Of a DNA stretch of 64,000 nucleotides, positions 50,004-59,517 are shown in pieces. The position numbers and the translations under genes were made by a program. This DNA comes from Roseibium aquae. GTDB taxonomy: Bacteria > Pseudomonadota > Alphaproteobacteria > Rhizobiales > Stappiaceae. Location: contig NZ_VXDC01000005.1 in assembly GCF_008711285.1 (NCBI RefSeq), forward strand, positions 62,001-126,000. The letters are read 5' to 3'. Position 1 is the first letter of the stretch, and every line of letters begins with the position of its first letter. The notes below the pieces were generated by a model. It saw only the letters and a program-made list of their open reading frames with translations. It made no database searches and was not told where the DNA came from.

Positions 50004-51188
50004 ATGGACCAGCGCTTGAACACGGATCTGGCCCAGGCGGGTTATGAGGATATCAATCCTTTGCCGGGTGAAACCATGCCGCCGCCGCGCCGTTTCGCCC
50101 TGTCGCCGATCAACCGGCGCCGTCTTGCCAATTTCCGGGCCAACCGCCGTGGGTATTGGTCCTTGTGGATCTTCCTCGTCTTGTTCGTTCTCGCGCTGGG
50201 CGCGGAGTTTCTCACCAACGACAAGCCGATCCTTGTGTCCTACAAGGGGGACCTTCTGGTCCCGGTTTTCGTCGATTATCCGGAAGAGCGGTTTGGCGGG
50301 TTTCTGGCGGTGACCGACTACAGGGATCCGTTCATTCAGGATGAGATCAACGCCAATGGCTGGATGATCTGGCCTCCGGTCCGGTATTCCTATGGCACGG
50401 TGAACAACGAAATCCCGGTGCCGGCCCCCGCGCCTCCATCCTGGATGCTGTCCAAGGACGAACGATGCGTCCGTTATCCGCTGGGGGCCGAGGATCCGAA
50501 TTGTGTGATCGGCAACTGGAACTGGCTTGGCACGGACGACCAGGGCCGGGACGTTTTGGCGCGGACCGTTTACGGTTTCCGTCTTTCGGTTTTCTTCGGC
50601 CTCGCTCTGACGCTTGCCTCATCGGTTATCGGCATCGCTGCGGGCGCGGTCCAGGGCTATTATGGGGGCTGGGTTGACCTGTTCTTTCAGCGCTTCATCG
50701 AGATATGGACGGCCATCCCCACGCTCTACCTCATTCTGATCGTGTCATCGGTTCTGGTCCCGGGGTTCTGGACCTTGTTCACGATTCTGCTGGCCTTTTC
50801 GTGGGTGGCGCTGGTGGGTGTGGTCCGGGCGGAATTTCTCCGCGGCCGGAATTTCGAGTTTGTCACGGCCGCGCGTGCGCTGGGCGTGTCCAATGGTGTC
50901 ATCATGTGGCGGCACCTCTTGCCCAACGCCATGGTCGCGACCCTGACCTTCATGCCCTTCATTCTGAATGGATCGATCACCACCTTGACCGCGCTCGACT
51001 TCCTCGGGTTTGGTCTTCCGCCAGGCTCCCCGTCTCTGGGCGAGCTTTTGGCGCAAGGCAAGAACAACCTTCAGGCCCCCTGGCTCGGCATCACGGGCTT
51101 TCTGGTCATTTCGATCATGTTGAGCCTGTTGATTTTCATAGGCGAAGCCGTCCGCGATGCGTTCGACCCGCGCAAAAGCCTGGCGTGA
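50004..51188 (+). CDS. yejE: peptide ABC transporter permease YejE
   Basis: Second permease (394 aa). The cytoplasmic N-terminus FALSPINRRRLANFRANRRGYWSLWIF leads into TM1; a long periplasmic segment contains DYRDPFIQDEINANGWMIWPPVRYSY. After WNWLGTDDQGRDVLARTVYGFR, five further segments follow, with the EAA loop at RALGVSNGVIMWRHLLPNAM. The ends overlap or abut yejB and precede the toxin-antitoxin pair by 26 bp, where yejF would normally follow directly. Confidence 0.94.
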   Translation: MDQRLNTDLAQAGYEDINPLPGETMPPPRRFALSPINRRRLANFRANRRGYWSLWIFLVLFVLALGAEFLTNDKPILVSYKGDLLVPVFVDYPEERFGGFLAVTDYRDPFIQDEINANGWMIWPPVRYSYGTVNNEIPVPAPAPPSWMLSKDERCVRYPLGAEDPNCVIGNWNWLGTDDQGRDVLARTVYGFRLSVFFGLALTLASSVIGIAAGAVQGYYGGWVDLFFQRFIEIWTAIPTLYLILIVSSVLVPGFWTLFTILLAFSWVALVGVVRAEFLRGRNFEFVTAARALGVSNGVIMWRHLLPNAMVATLTFMPFILNGSITTLTALDFLGFGLPPGSPSLGELLAQGKNNLQAPWLGITGFLVISIMLSLLIFIGEAVRDAFDPRKSLA

Positions 51189-51214
51189 TAGACTTGGACG
51201 TTGAGGAGATCGTG

Positions 51215-51445
51215 ATGAACAGGATCATTCGGCGAAATTACCCGGTTGAAAAGTTGCCACAGGATTTGCGAGATGGTTTGCCAGAACATGCAGTTGTTTC
51301 CATAACTGTGGAAGTTGAGGCTCGCCCAAGCTCGAAGACCGTTCAGGAACTCTTCGACGCGGTCCCGGACCGCCTAAGGCGCTCAAGCACCGAGATAACA
51401 GCACAAATCGAGGCTTCCAGGGATGATTGGGATCGGATCCGCTGA
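51215..51445 (+). CDS. putative antitoxin of a PIN-domain toxin-antitoxin pair
   Basis: 76-aa protein starting at ATG 51215, preceded by GAGGAGAT. It has no clear DNA-binding motif that I can name; the C-terminus STEITAQIEASRDDWDRIR is charged and helical, as expected of a toxin-wrapping tail. The call rests on size, position and the PIN toxin that starts at the base directly after its stop codon. Base composition is visibly lower in G and C than the yej genes, which suggests transfer. Confidence 0.7.
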   Translation: MNRIIRRNYPVEKLPQDLRDGLPEHAVVSITVEVEARPSSKTVQELFDAVPDRLRRSSTEITAQIEASRDDWDRIR

Positions 51446-51910
51446 ATGCATCATTTGTATCTGGACTCCATGGTTTTCATAAGGGCGGTGGAAGGAAGGG
51501 CAGCGGATCAAGATGCCGCGTGTGCGCGCGCGATCATACTTGAAGTCGAAAAACAGCAGGTATCTGCTTGCACCAGCGAGTTGACGTTGGCTGAGGTCCT
51601 AACGGGGCCACATGCAGCTGAGGCTAAAATCGACCCACTTCTCAAGCGGACTTACTTGGAACTGATTGTCTGGAAAGGGCTCATTGAACTCGTTCCATTG
51701 ACCCGTGAAGATATGTATGAGGCTGCGGCTTTGGCAGCAGTCGTGCCGAGAAAAGTACGGTTGCCGGATAGGTTGCATCTGGCGACTTCGATTCGCATTG
51801 GCGCGTCGCATTTCGTGAGCCACGATAGCCGGATACCGGGGGCCAATCGAATGCGCCGGGTTGACTTGTCTCCTGAGGGACTGAATTTGGTGGTGACTCC
51901 TGATGAATGA
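51446..51910 (+). CDS. PIN-domain ribonuclease toxin (VapC-like)
   Basis: 154-aa PIN-domain protein. The four acidic residues of the active site are in place: D7 (LYLDSMVF), E50 (LTLAEVL), D108 (LPDRLHLATS) and D127 (SHDSRI). Such toxins cleave RNA, often tRNA or rRNA. Its ATG directly follows the antitoxin stop, and its last eight bases overlap the start of yejF (ATG at 51903), so the pair is locked into the transporter operon by translational coupling. Confidence 0.88.
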   Translation: MHHLYLDSMVFIRAVEGRAADQDAACARAIILEVEKQQVSACTSELTLAEVLTGPHAAEAKIDPLLKRTYLELIVWKGLIELVPLTREDMYEAAALAAVVPRKVRLPDRLHLATSIRIGASHFVSHDSRIPGANRMRRVDLSPEGLNLVVTPDE

Positions 51911-53537
51911 AAGCAAGCGCCTCCTCTCGGTCAAAGACCTGTCCGTCCAGTTCCGGCAAGGCGACACCGAAACGCTCGCCGTCAATCGTGTGTCCTTTGA
52001 TCTGAACAAGGGCGAGACGGTTGCGATTGTCGGCGAAAGCGGGTCGGGCAAGTCTGTTTCGGCCCTGTCGATATTGAAGCTGCTGAACTATCCGGCTGCC
52101 TCTCACCCGACCGGTCAGATCCTGTTTCGCGGGCAGGACCTGTTGAAGGCGGATGAGGCTGAGATGCGCAAGGTGCGCGGCAACGAGATCTCCATGATCT
52201 TCCAGGAGCCGATGACATCGCTCAATCCGCTCCATCAGGTGGAGCGTCAGGTTTCGGAAATGCTCAAGATCCACAAGGGGATGAGCGATACTGCCGCGCG
52301 TGCCCGCGTGCTTGAGCTTCTGGATCAGGTGGGCATTCAGGACGCCGAAACGAAGCTGAAATCCTATCCGCATCAGCTTTCCGGCGGCCAGCGGCAACGG
52401 GTCATGATCGCGATGGCGCTGGCCAATGAACCCGAGCTTCTGATTGCGGACGAACCGACAACGGCGCTGGATGTCACGGTCCAGGCGCAGATCCTGAAAC
52501 TGCTCAAGGAAATCAAGGCTGCGCGCGGCATGGCGATGCTGTTCATCACCCACGACCTCGGCATCGTGCGCAAGTTCGCCGACCGGGTTTGCGTGATGAC
52601 GAAAGGCGAAATCGTGGAAGCCGGACCGGTTGAGGACATTTTCAGCAGTCCGCAGCATTCCTATACCAAGCACTTGCTTGCCGCCGAGCCGAAAGGCAAC
52701 CCGCCGCGAACGGATCTTTCGAAAGACATCGTGATCGAGGCAAAGGACCTGAAGGTCTGGTTTCCGATCAAGCGGGGCCTTCTGAAACGCACGGTTGGAC
52801 ATGTGAAAGCCGTTGACGGCATCGACGTGACGGTGCGCGAAGGTCAAACCTTGGGGATCGTCGGCGAAAGCGGGTCCGGCAAGACGACCCTGGGTATGGC
52901 GATCCTGCGGATGATTTCATCCCAGGGCCGGATCAGCTTTAACGGGACCAACATCGAGACCAAATCCTGGAAGGAAATGCGACCGCTCCGCCGCGACATG
53001 CAGATCGTCTTTCAGGACCCCTTCGGCGCGCTCAGCCCGCGCATGTCGGTCTCCGATATCGTGGGTGAGGGGCTGGAAGTGCATTTTCCCAAAATCAGCC
53101 CGCAGGAGCGGGACACGAGGGTGGCAAAGGCGCTGGAAGAAGTCGGCCTGGATGCCTCGACACGGTTCCGCTATCCGCACGAATTCTCCGGTGGCCAGCG
53201 CCAGCGCATTTCCATTGCCCGCGCCATGGTTCTGGAGCCGAAATTCGTCATGCTGGACGAGCCGACTTCCGCGCTGGATATGAGCGTCCAGGCGCAGGTG
53301 GTCGATCTCCTCCGCGACCTTCAAAAAGCGCATGGGCTCGCCTACCTCTTCATTTCGCACGACCTGAAGGTCGTGCGGGCACTTGCCAATGAAGTGGTTG
53401 TCATGCGCCAGGGCAAGGTGGTCGAAGCGGGCAGCGCCGAAGAGATCTTCGACGCGCCGCAGACCGACTACACAAAAGCCCTGATGGCGGCCGCATTCCG
53501 GCTGGAAGCCGCGCCTGAAGGAGTGGTGAACGGGTAA
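51903..53537 (+). CDS. yejF: peptide ABC transporter ATP-binding protein YejF (two ATPase domains)
   Basis: Fused ABC ATPase (544 aa). Domain 1: Walker A GESGSGKS (about 41-48), signature LSGGQRQR, Walker B LLIADEPT. Domain 2: Walker [10 protein letters not shown] (about 320-328), signature FSGGQRQR, Walker [15 protein letters not shown]-terminal oligopeptide-transporter tail follows each domain. It energises YejBE. The start lies within the toxin gene's last codons. Confidence 0.95.
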   Translation: MNESKRLLSVKDLSVQFRQGDTETLAVNRVSFDLNKGETVAIVGESGSGKSVSALSILKLLNYPAASHPTGQILFRGQDLLKADEAEMRKVRGNEISMIFQEPMTSLNPLHQVERQVSEMLKIHKGMSDTAARARVLELLDQVGIQDAETKLKSYPHQLSGGQRQRVMIAMALANEPELLIADEPTTALDVTVQAQILKLLKEIKAARGMAMLFITHDLGIVRKFADRVCVMTKGEIVEAGPVEDIFSSPQHSYTKHLLAAEPKGNPPRTDLSKDIVIEAKDLKVWFPIKRGLLKRTVGHVKAVDGIDVTVREGQTLGIVGESGSGKTTLGMAILRMISSQGRISFNGTNIETKSWKEMRPLRRDMQIVFQDPFGALSPRMSVSDIVGEGLEVHFPKISPQERDTRVAKALEEVGLDASTRFRYPHEFSGGQRQRISIARAMVLEPKFVMLDEPTSALDMSVQAQVVDLLRDLQKAHGLAYLFISHDLKVVRALANEVVVMRQGKVVEAGSAEEIFDAPQTDYTKALMAAAFRLEAAPEGVVNG

Positions 53538-53572
53538 CTGCGGGAAAGGGGACCATCCCGGGAGAACCGGCT

Positions 53573-54220
53573 TCAGGCCGGCGGTATCTGCCGTCCGTCG
53601 CATTTGTCCAACCTTCCGGCAGACCCCGGGTCGGCGTGTTTCAAGGCGTCTGTGAGATCGTAGTTCCGCGTCAAGGTCACGAAACCGCCGAGTTCCGACG
53701 TTTTCAAGAAGGTTGTTATCGGGATCGGCGCAGGGCCTGGATCTTTGATCGCACAGCCCGTGACATGAAGAGAAAGTGTTCCTTCGTGCGTTTTCCTTTG
53801 TTGTCCCGAACCGGCGCGAATGTGCTCTTGAAAACTTTGGAAATAGGCCAGATCCTCGTCGGCGAGGGCAAAGATAAGGAGCTGTTTTCCATCCGACAAT
53901 TCGCCTGAAAGTTCGGCCTTTTCAGCCTTGGAACCGCTTTCCCTGAGCGGGATTTGTTCGGACAGCAGGATTTCGCCTGTCTCGGTATTCGTGATCGAGA
54001 GGTCCATGCGCGCCGAGCCCGCCGGTATGTGGATCGTGTCGGGCAGCACAGCCGCCAGGCGCAATGCGGCTGGGTCCGTGGTTTGAATGTCCAGTTTCGA
54101 CAGTTTCGTCATGGATGATAGCGGAACATGACCGCAGGCGGACAGGGCCATGATCAAGGTGAAAAGGGCACAAAGACCTCGGCCTCGGCGGGCAAGCACG
54201 CCGTGGGGGAATGAAGACAT
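53573..54220 (-). CDS. predicted lipoprotein of unknown function
   Basis: 215-aa protein with a lipoprotein signal: basic N-terminus, hydrophobic stretch (CALFTLIMAL) and lipobox L-S-A-C with Cys29. The mature part is mixed alpha/beta, with a stretch reading RMDLSITNTETGEILLSEQIPL that looks like a beta-sandwich or immunoglobulin-like region, and two further cysteines near the C-terminus (GCAIKDPG, DKCDGRQ). I recognise no family. The gene is convergent with yejF (35 bp between stops) and lies downstream of the lytic transglycosylase on the same strand, behind its own AT-rich promoter region. Confidence 0.75.
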   Translation of the reverse strand: MSSFPHGVLARRGRGLCALFTLIMALSACGHVPLSSMTKLSKLDIQTTDPAALRLAAVLPDTIHIPAGSARMDLSITNTETGEILLSEQIPLRESGSKAEKAELSGELSDGKQLLIFALADEDLAYFQSFQEHIRAGSGQQRKTHEGTLSLHVTGCAIKDPGPAPIPITTFLKTSELGGFVTLTRNYDLTDALKHADPGSAGRLDKCDGRQIPPA

Positions 54221-54262
54221 CGGTGGAACTCCAATTTCAGATAATTAATGCATAACGGTAAT

Positions 54263-54291
54263 TTTTTATTTTTAAAATAGGTATACTTCAA
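54263..54291 (-). promoter_or_regulatory. candidate sigma-70 promoter of the lipoprotein gene
   Basis: On the minus strand TTGAAG (54291-54286) and TAAAAA (54268-54263) are 17 bp apart within a strongly AT-rich block, about 43 bp upstream of the lipoprotein ATG. The -10 match is weak. Confidence 0.35.
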
Positions 54292-54325
54292 GTTGGCAAA
54301 TCCCGGTCCGGATCAATGGGCAGCG

Positions 54326-55534
54326 TCAGCCAACCCAGCAGGTTGCAAAGAAGCCTTTTGCTTCCTGGTCCTTGCCGATGGATCTGCGTGTCTTGAATCC
54401 GATCAGGCCGTCGGCGCCGCCCACGTCGTGGCCTTCGGAAATCAGCCGTTCCTGCAAGGTGCGTACGGCGCCGCGGGTTGTCTCCTTCGTCGGTTTCCAG
54501 TCGCCCACAAAGCTGGCGTTGTTGCCATACCGGTCGGCCAGATGGCCGACGAACAGCGCGTAGACGTCGGATTCGTTGTACTCTTTCAGGACATAAAAGT
54601 TTTCGGTCGCGATGAAGGCCGGCCCGTAACGCCCTGCGGGCAGCAGAATGTTGCCCTGTTGTCCAAGCTCGTGATCTGGGAACGGCCGGCCGTTGGCCCG
54701 GGTCACGCCCTCGCGCACGAAATCGGAAATCCGTTGCCGATTGTCGGGTCCCTCCCGTGTGCACGAAACGGTATCGGGCAAACGCACCTCATAGCCCCAG
54801 TCCCTGCCCTTGGTCCAGCCGTGTTGGGCCAGGTAATTGGCGATGGAGGCCATGGTGTCGATCTCCGAGTTCCAGATGTCGCGCCGTCCGTCACCGTCGA
54901 AATCGACGGCGTATTTCAAATAGCTTGACGGCATGAACTGCGGCTGGCCCATCGCTCCGCCCCAGGAGCTGCGCATGTTGGCATGGGTGACGTCGCCACT
55001 CTGCAAGATCTTCAAGGCGGCGATCAACTCGCCTTTGAAGAAGTCCCGGCGCTGGCCCATGAACGCGCGGGTTGCCAGAACCCGGATGACGTCGTGAGGG
55101 ATCTTCGCCCGGCCATAGGCGGATTCGCGGGCCCAGATCGCCAGGATGATCCGGCGCGGGACCCCATAGCGCTGTTCGATCCGGTCCAAAGTGGCCTTGT
55201 GCTTGTTCATCAAGCTGCGTCCTGGACCGACGAGGGCATTGAACTGGCTGTCGCTGAAATAGCGGCCGGGCGCCCGGAATTCCGCCTGGAAATTCACCTT
55301 CGGCGGGTTGCCTTTACCGTAAGGGCCCACCAGCCCGGGCAGGTCCGTGTCCGGCGTCATGCCAGCCAGTTCCTTGGTCAGAACCGCTTGCGACACGCCC
55401 GCCGCGCGGGCCGCCGGCACGATTTCATTTTGCAGGAAACGGGCGAATTCCGCGTCATGCGGGCCGGCTTGAGCGGTTTGGCCGCCGGCCAGCAAGGAGA
55501 CTGCCATACTGAGCACAAACAGAAATGGGTGCAT
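54326..55534 (-). CDS. lytic murein transglycosylase (MltB family) with peptidoglycan-binding domain
   Basis: Cleaves the glycan strand of peptidoglycan in the periplasm (402 aa). A Sec signal peptide (about 1-23, ending TAQA) precedes the SLT-type domain; the catalytic glutamate is in IWARESAYGRAKIPHD, and GAMGQPQFMPSSYLKYAVDFDGDGRRDIW is the MltB signature. The last 60 residues (TTRGAVRTLQERLISEGHDVGGADGLIGFKTRR) are a peptidoglycan-binding repeat. ATG 55534 follows AGGGGA; a longer frame to 55594 is less likely. Confidence 0.93.
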   Translation of the reverse strand: MHPFLFVLSMAVSLLAGGQTAQAGPHDAEFARFLQNEIVPAARAAGVSQAVLTKELAGMTPDTDLPGLVGPYGKGNPPKVNFQAEFRAPGRYFSDSQFNALVGPGRSLMNKHKATLDRIEQRYGVPRRIILAIWARESAYGRAKIPHDVIRVLATRAFMGQRRDFFKGELIAALKILQSGDVTHANMRSSWGGAMGQPQFMPSSYLKYAVDFDGDGRRDIWNSEIDTMASIANYLAQHGWTKGRDWGYEVRLPDTVSCTREGPDNRQRISDFVREGVTRANGRPFPDHELGQQGNILLPAGRYGPAFIATENFYVLKEYNESDVYALFVGHLADRYGNNASFVGDWKPTKETTRGAVRTLQERLISEGHDVGGADGLIGFKTRRSIGKDQEAKGFFATCWVG

Positions 55535-55697
55535 TCGGATTTCCCCTAGCTCCTGAAATCGGCGTGCAAGTTGATGTATCCGCCACTCTAACATGGGTAA
55601 AGTGCGAGACGGACAGCTGGTGACCGGTTACGCACAAGGCTGGCCAGGCGGGAGTGCCGAACCGTCAAGCCGGCGCGCCGACCGTCGGAGTGTGGAC

Positions 55698-56642
55698 TTA
55701 AATCTTGCCGTTCATCCAGCCGGTGATCAGGTGGTGGGCAATGGAAATGGAAGGGGGAATGATGTGGCCATCCGGATGGGTGCCGTCGATCATCTGCCGG
55801 ACTTCCGCCCGTCCGCACCAGCGGCAGGCTTCCAGTTCGTCGTCCTCGATGGTGATCTTGGTGGTCAAGGCTTCGCCGACGCAGCCCAGCATGAGGTTCG
55901 CCGGAAACGGCCAGGGCTGGTTGGCGATCAGCCGGACCGCTCCCACTTTGATGCCCGATTCCTCGAAAGTTTCCCGACGGACAGCTTCTTCAATCGTTTC
56001 CCCCGATTCCATGAAACCGGCAAGTGTCGTAAAGATGCCTTCGGGCAAACGCGGCGGTCGCCCGAGCAGCGCCTTGTCGCCGTGCGTGATCAGCATGATG
56101 ACGCACGGGTCGGTGCGCGGGAAATGGTGGGTGCCGCAGTTGGGACAATCACGGCGATAGCCGCCCTCCGCCAAGTGGCTGGGGTGACCGCAACGCGAGC
56201 AGAACTGGTGGGTGCGGTGCCAGTGGATCAGCGCGCGCGCCTGCGCAAGCACGCCCAGATCATGCGGGCTCAACTCCGCTCTCAAGGCAAGCGTGCGCAG
56301 GTCGATGACCTTGAGGCCGCTCATGGCTGCGATCTCATCGTCTTCGCGCGCAACGGTGGTCGCGAAATAGGCCCGGCCCGTTTCGCTCAATTCGCCCAAA
56401 TAGACCATCTCGGCCCGTTCACCGCCGATCTCCAGTGCCGTTTCCAAACGATGCCCGATGGCATTGTCGCCTTCTTCGGGCAAGATCAGCTTGTTCGGTG
56501 TGGACAGCACGATCCGCGTATGCGGTTCCGCCAGGCGGCGCTTCAGAAATTCGGTATCCGGCCGGCGGGTGGCCTGACGGTCGAGCCGGTTTTCCAGAAA
56601 GCTCATGGAAGGCATCGGGGCATCGGCGTGGTCGGCCGTCAT
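55698..56642 (-). CDS. nudC: NAD(+) diphosphatase / RNA deNADding enzyme NudC
   Basis: Nudix hydrolase (314 aa). A four-cysteine zinc ribbon (FCSRCGH ... DCPNCGTHHFPR) is followed by the Nudix box GFMESGETIEEAVRRETFEESGI with the glutamates in place, then the NudC-specific NQPWPFPANLMLG (SQPWPFPxS-like) motif, which selects NAD. It removes NAD caps from RNA and hydrolyses NADH. ATG 56642 is used; the frame to 56717 would overlap the HIT gene. Confidence 0.95.
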   Translation of the reverse strand: MTADHADAPMPSMSFLENRLDRQATRRPDTEFLKRRLAEPHTRIVLSTPNKLILPEEGDNAIGHRLETALEIGGERAEMVYLGELSETGRAYFATTVAREDDEIAAMSGLKVIDLRTLALRAELSPHDLGVLAQARALIHWHRTHQFCSRCGHPSHLAEGGYRRDCPNCGTHHFPRTDPCVIMLITHGDKALLGRPPRLPEGIFTTLAGFMESGETIEEAVRRETFEESGIKVGAVRLIANQPWPFPANLMLGCVGEALTTKITIEDDELEACRWCGRAEVRQMIDGTHPDGHIIPPSISIAHHLITGWMNGKI

Positions 56643-56685
56643 GTGGGAAATCCTTGGGAACGGGAGAGGGGAGCCGCGCTGTCGC

Positions 56686-57096
56686 CTAAACGGCAAGGGC
56701 CGATCTGAGGCGGTCAATCAGGTGCTCGGCCGCGTCCGGCTCGTAGTCCCGGGGCGGAGCCGCGCCCCAGACAGGTCCCGGCCAGGCGGCGTCGTCGCGA
56801 AAACGGGCGATGACATGGACATGGAACTGGGACACCTGGTTGCCGAGCGCGGCCACATTCAGTTTTTCAAAGTCCGTTACAGCTTTCAGGGCTGAGCTTG
56901 CCGCCGTGATTTCATCCATGAGCAGATGCCGGTCGGCCGCGCTCAGATCGGTCAGCTCGATCAAATCATTCTGCCGGGGTATCAACAGCAGCCAGGGATA
57001 GGTCGCGTCTTTCATGAGCCGCACCATACACAGGTCCAGATCGGTCACATGCAAGCTGTCGCCTTCCAGGCGTGGATTGAGGCTGAATGAAATCAT
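56686..57096 (-). CDS. HIT-family protein
   Basis: 136-aa histidine-triad protein. The core reads NQVSQFHVHVIARF, so the triad is Q-x-H-x-H in place of H-x-H-x-H; the two later histidines, including the presumed nucleophile, remain. Members of this branch are small nucleotide hydrolases or transferases of unknown substrate. The ATG at 57096 (MISFSLNPRLEGD) is preferred. It precedes nudC with 43 bp between them, suggesting a two-gene unit that acts on nucleotides. Confidence 0.88.
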   Translation of the reverse strand: MISFSLNPRLEGDSLHVTDLDLCMVRLMKDATYPWLLLIPRQNDLIELTDLSAADRHLLMDEITAASSALKAVTDFEKLNVAALGNQVSQFHVHVIARFRDDAAWPGPVWGAAPPRDYEPDAAEHLIDRLRSALAV

Positions 57097-57270
57097 CTGT
57101 GCGTCCTGCTGTTTACAAGATGTCCTATCACAGCTCAAAGCGGGAAAACAAAGATATGTTCCCGGTCAGGTCCGCTCGATTGGGCATGCATTTTCGGTGC
57201 ACGGCTGGCGGGTGCGGAGCTGGGGCATTCGGGTTGGAAACCGGCGAAACAATTTCCTTCAGTTTCCCTC

Positions 57271-57299
57271 TTGCCAAAACCCGGGTGGCGTTTGATATA
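57271..57299 (+). promoter_or_regulatory. sigma-70 promoter of the SRP RNA gene
   Basis: TTGCCA at 57271-57276, 17-bp spacer, GATATA at 57294-57299. The predicted start, 5-7 bases later, coincides with the 5' end of the RNA at about 57304. Confidence 0.75.
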
Positions 57300-57303
57300 A
57301 CGA

Positions 57304-57406
57304 GGTGGGAGGTTGGCGGTGGACGAGCCACTCGCCAACCGGGTCAGGTCCGGAAGGAAGCAGCCCTAACGAGCCTCGGCACGGGTCGCCGTGCCAGCCT
57401 CCCACC
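57304..57406 (+). ncRNA. ffs: signal recognition particle RNA, small bacterial type (4.5S)
   Basis: About 103 nt. The ends pair (GGTGGGAGG with CCTCCCACC), and the conserved apical loop GTCAGGTCCGGAAGGAAGCAGCC at 57352-57364 region contains the GGAA tetraloop (CCGGAAGG) and the AGCA internal loop that bind Ffh. It is located just upstream of dnaX, as in many bacteria. A sigma-70 promoter precedes it and a terminator follows. Confidence 0.95.
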
Positions 57407-57425
57407 CTGAACGGGTTTCAAAACG

Positions 57426-57452
57426 ACCGGCGGTGTTCTCGCCGGTTTTTTT
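57426..57452 (+). terminator. terminator of the SRP RNA gene
   Basis: 7-bp stem ACCGGCG / CGCCGGT with a 7-nt loop and six to seven T, 20 bp past the RNA 3' end. Confidence 0.88.
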
Positions 57453-57532
57453 GTGTCCGCGGCGCTGCGGGCTTGCACAAAAAGTGGATTTGGACCGCGA
57501 CAGCGCGACCGGAAAAACGCTAATGTCCCGCC

Positions 57533-59404
57533 ATGGATGAGATGTCCCTGACACAACAGCCCGGCTCGCCCTCCCAGGCGGGCAGCGGAGGCGCTTACCG
57601 GGTGCTGGCGCGCAAATACCGCCCCTCGACCTTCGAGGATCTGGTCGGCCAGGAGCCGATGGTTCAAACGCTGGAGAACGCGTTTGCGACCGGCCGGATC
57701 GCCCAGGCCTGGATGCTCACCGGTGTCCGCGGGGTCGGCAAGACCACGACGGCCCGCATTCTGGCGCGCGGCCTCAATTACGAGGTGCCCGGCGAAATCG
57801 ACAAGCCCACGGTGCAGCTCACGACCGAGGGCACCCATTGTAAGGCCATCATGGAAGGCCGCCACGTCGATGTGATCGAGATGGACGCCGCGTCCCACAC
57901 CGGGATCGACGATATCCGGGAGATCATCGACGCTTCGCGCTACCGGCCGGCGACGGCACGCTACAAGGTCTACATCATCGACGAAGTGCACATGCTCTCC
58001 AACGCGGCCTTCAACGGCCTTTTGAAAACGCTGGAAGAGCCGCCGGAGCATGTGAAGTTCATCTTCGCGACGACGGAGATCCGCAAGGTGCCGATCACGG
58101 TGCTGTCGCGCTGCCAGCGGTTCGACCTGCGGCGGATCGATCAGGCCAAGCTTGTGGGTTTGCTGAGACGGATTTCGGATGCGGAAAACATCGAGATCAC
58201 CGACGAGGCGCTCTTCATGATCGCCCGCGCCGGAGAAGGATCGGCGCGTGATTCCCTGTCCCTGCTCGACCAGGCCATGGCCCGCGCCAGTGGGCCGGTG
58301 GAGGCTGAGGACCTGCGCGACATGCTGGGTCTGGCCGACCGGGCCCGGGTGATCGATCTGTTCGAGCATGTCATGGCGGGCCGTCTGGCCGAAGCGATGG
58401 ACGAACTGGCCGGGCAATATCAGGTCGGTGCGGATCCCGCAGTGATCTTGACCGATCTGGCCGACTTCACCCATCTCGTCACCCGGCTGAAGGTCGCTCC
58501 AAAGGCCGCGGACGAGGCATCGGTCACGGAAACGGAACGTGTTCGAGGTCGCGAGTTTGCCCAAAAGCTCTCGATCCGCATGCTCTCGCGCGCTTGGCAG
58601 ATCCTGCTCAAAGGTCTGCAGGAAGTGCAGTCCGCGCCAAAGCCGCTTGCCGCAGCCGATATGGTTCTCGTCCGTCTGTGCTATGTTTCCGATCTTCCGG
58701 ATCCGGGCGAGGCATTGACGATGCTGGCGAAGGGGGGCGTGGGTGGCGCCGGCGGAGGAGCGATAGCGCCATCATCATCTCCATCGCGGGCTCCATCTTT
58801 GGCCAGCCCCGGACCAGCGGAGGCAGCGTTGCCCCAGCCGGTCTCCCATGACAGCGTGCCGCGCCCGCGTTTGACCGCCATCTCCGGGGGTGCCGCACGG
58901 CCTGTTCCCCAGGTTCAGCCGGCCTCTCAGCCCACGTCTCAACCGGTTGCGGCACCCCTGCCGCGTGTTGCCCTTGCCTCGCTGGCCGATTGTGCCGCAC
59001 TGGCATCAGACAAGCGCGACATCCGGTTGAAATTCGCCATCGAACGGCAGATGCGGCTCGTCAAGTTTGAGCAGGGACGGATTGAAATTCAGCCGACCGA
59101 GGACGCGGCACCGGACATCACCGGCGAGCTCGGGCGCAAGCTGACGGAATGGACCGGCATCCGCTGGGTCGTCACGGTCAGCCGGGCGCAGGGGCGGCCA
59201 ACGCTCCACGAAGAACGCGAGGCCAATCAGGCCCAGCTTCTGTCCGATGCCAAGGCGCACCCGACGGTGGCAGCCCTCCTCAGCCAGTTTCCCGGGGCCA
59301 AGGTCGTGGACGTCCGCGTTCAGCCGGGAGAGGAGGAGGACGCGCTGCTGGGCGATCCCCTGCTTCACGAAGCGGTCGGAGACGATGAGGGCGACGACGC
59401 GTAA
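57533..59404 (+). CDS. dnaX: DNA polymerase III subunit gamma/tau
   Basis: Clamp-loader ATPase (623 aa). [20 protein letters not shown] opens the AAA+ module; Walker A is GVRGVGKTT, Walker [10 protein letters not shown] and the SRC sensor is [11 protein letters not shown]. The zinc-binding cysteine cluster found in E. coli is reduced to one cysteine ([15 protein letters not shown]), as I recall for other Hyphomicrobiales. A Pro/Ala/Ser-rich linker (about 400-475) leads to the tau-specific C-terminus. I saw no A-rich slippery site for a gamma form. The stop is 113 bp before ybaB. Confidence 0.97.
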   Translation: MDEMSLTQQPGSPSQAGSGGAYRVLARKYRPSTFEDLVGQEPMVQTLENAFATGRIAQAWMLTGVRGVGKTTTARILARGLNYEVPGEIDKPTVQLTTEGTHCKAIMEGRHVDVIEMDAASHTGIDDIREIIDASRYRPATARYKVYIIDEVHMLSNAAFNGLLKTLEEPPEHVKFIFATTEIRKVPITVLSRCQRFDLRRIDQAKLVGLLRRISDAENIEITDEALFMIARAGEGSARDSLSLLDQAMARASGPVEAEDLRDMLGLADRARVIDLFEHVMAGRLAEAMDELAGQYQVGADPAVILTDLADFTHLVTRLKVAPKAADEASVTETERVRGREFAQKLSIRMLSRAWQILLKGLQEVQSAPKPLAAADMVLVRLCYVSDLPDPGEALTMLAKGGVGGAGGGAIAPSSSPSRAPSLASPGPAEAALPQPVSHDSVPRPRLTAISGGAARPVPQVQPASQPTSQPVAAPLPRVALASLADCAALASDKRDIRLKFAIERQMRLVKFEQGRIEIQPTEDAAPDITGELGRKLTEWTGIRWVVTVSRAQGRPTLHEEREANQAQLLSDAKAHPTVAALLSQFPGAKVVDVRVQPGEEEDALLGDPLLHEAVGDDEGDDA

Positions 59405-59517
59405 CCGCGGCTTGGGAAAGCGCGCGGAAATCGGCCAGGGCGCTTGCTGACGGACGGGCGAACCCGATATGTACCACATCAAGAACCGCGCTTTGCGCCG
59501 ACGACGGAGGCAAGTCC

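Noticed and set aside
57533..59404. Programmed frameshift in dnaX to make gamma
   Set aside because: No A-AAA-AAG type slippery sequence with a following stem was seen; tau alone is the simplest product.
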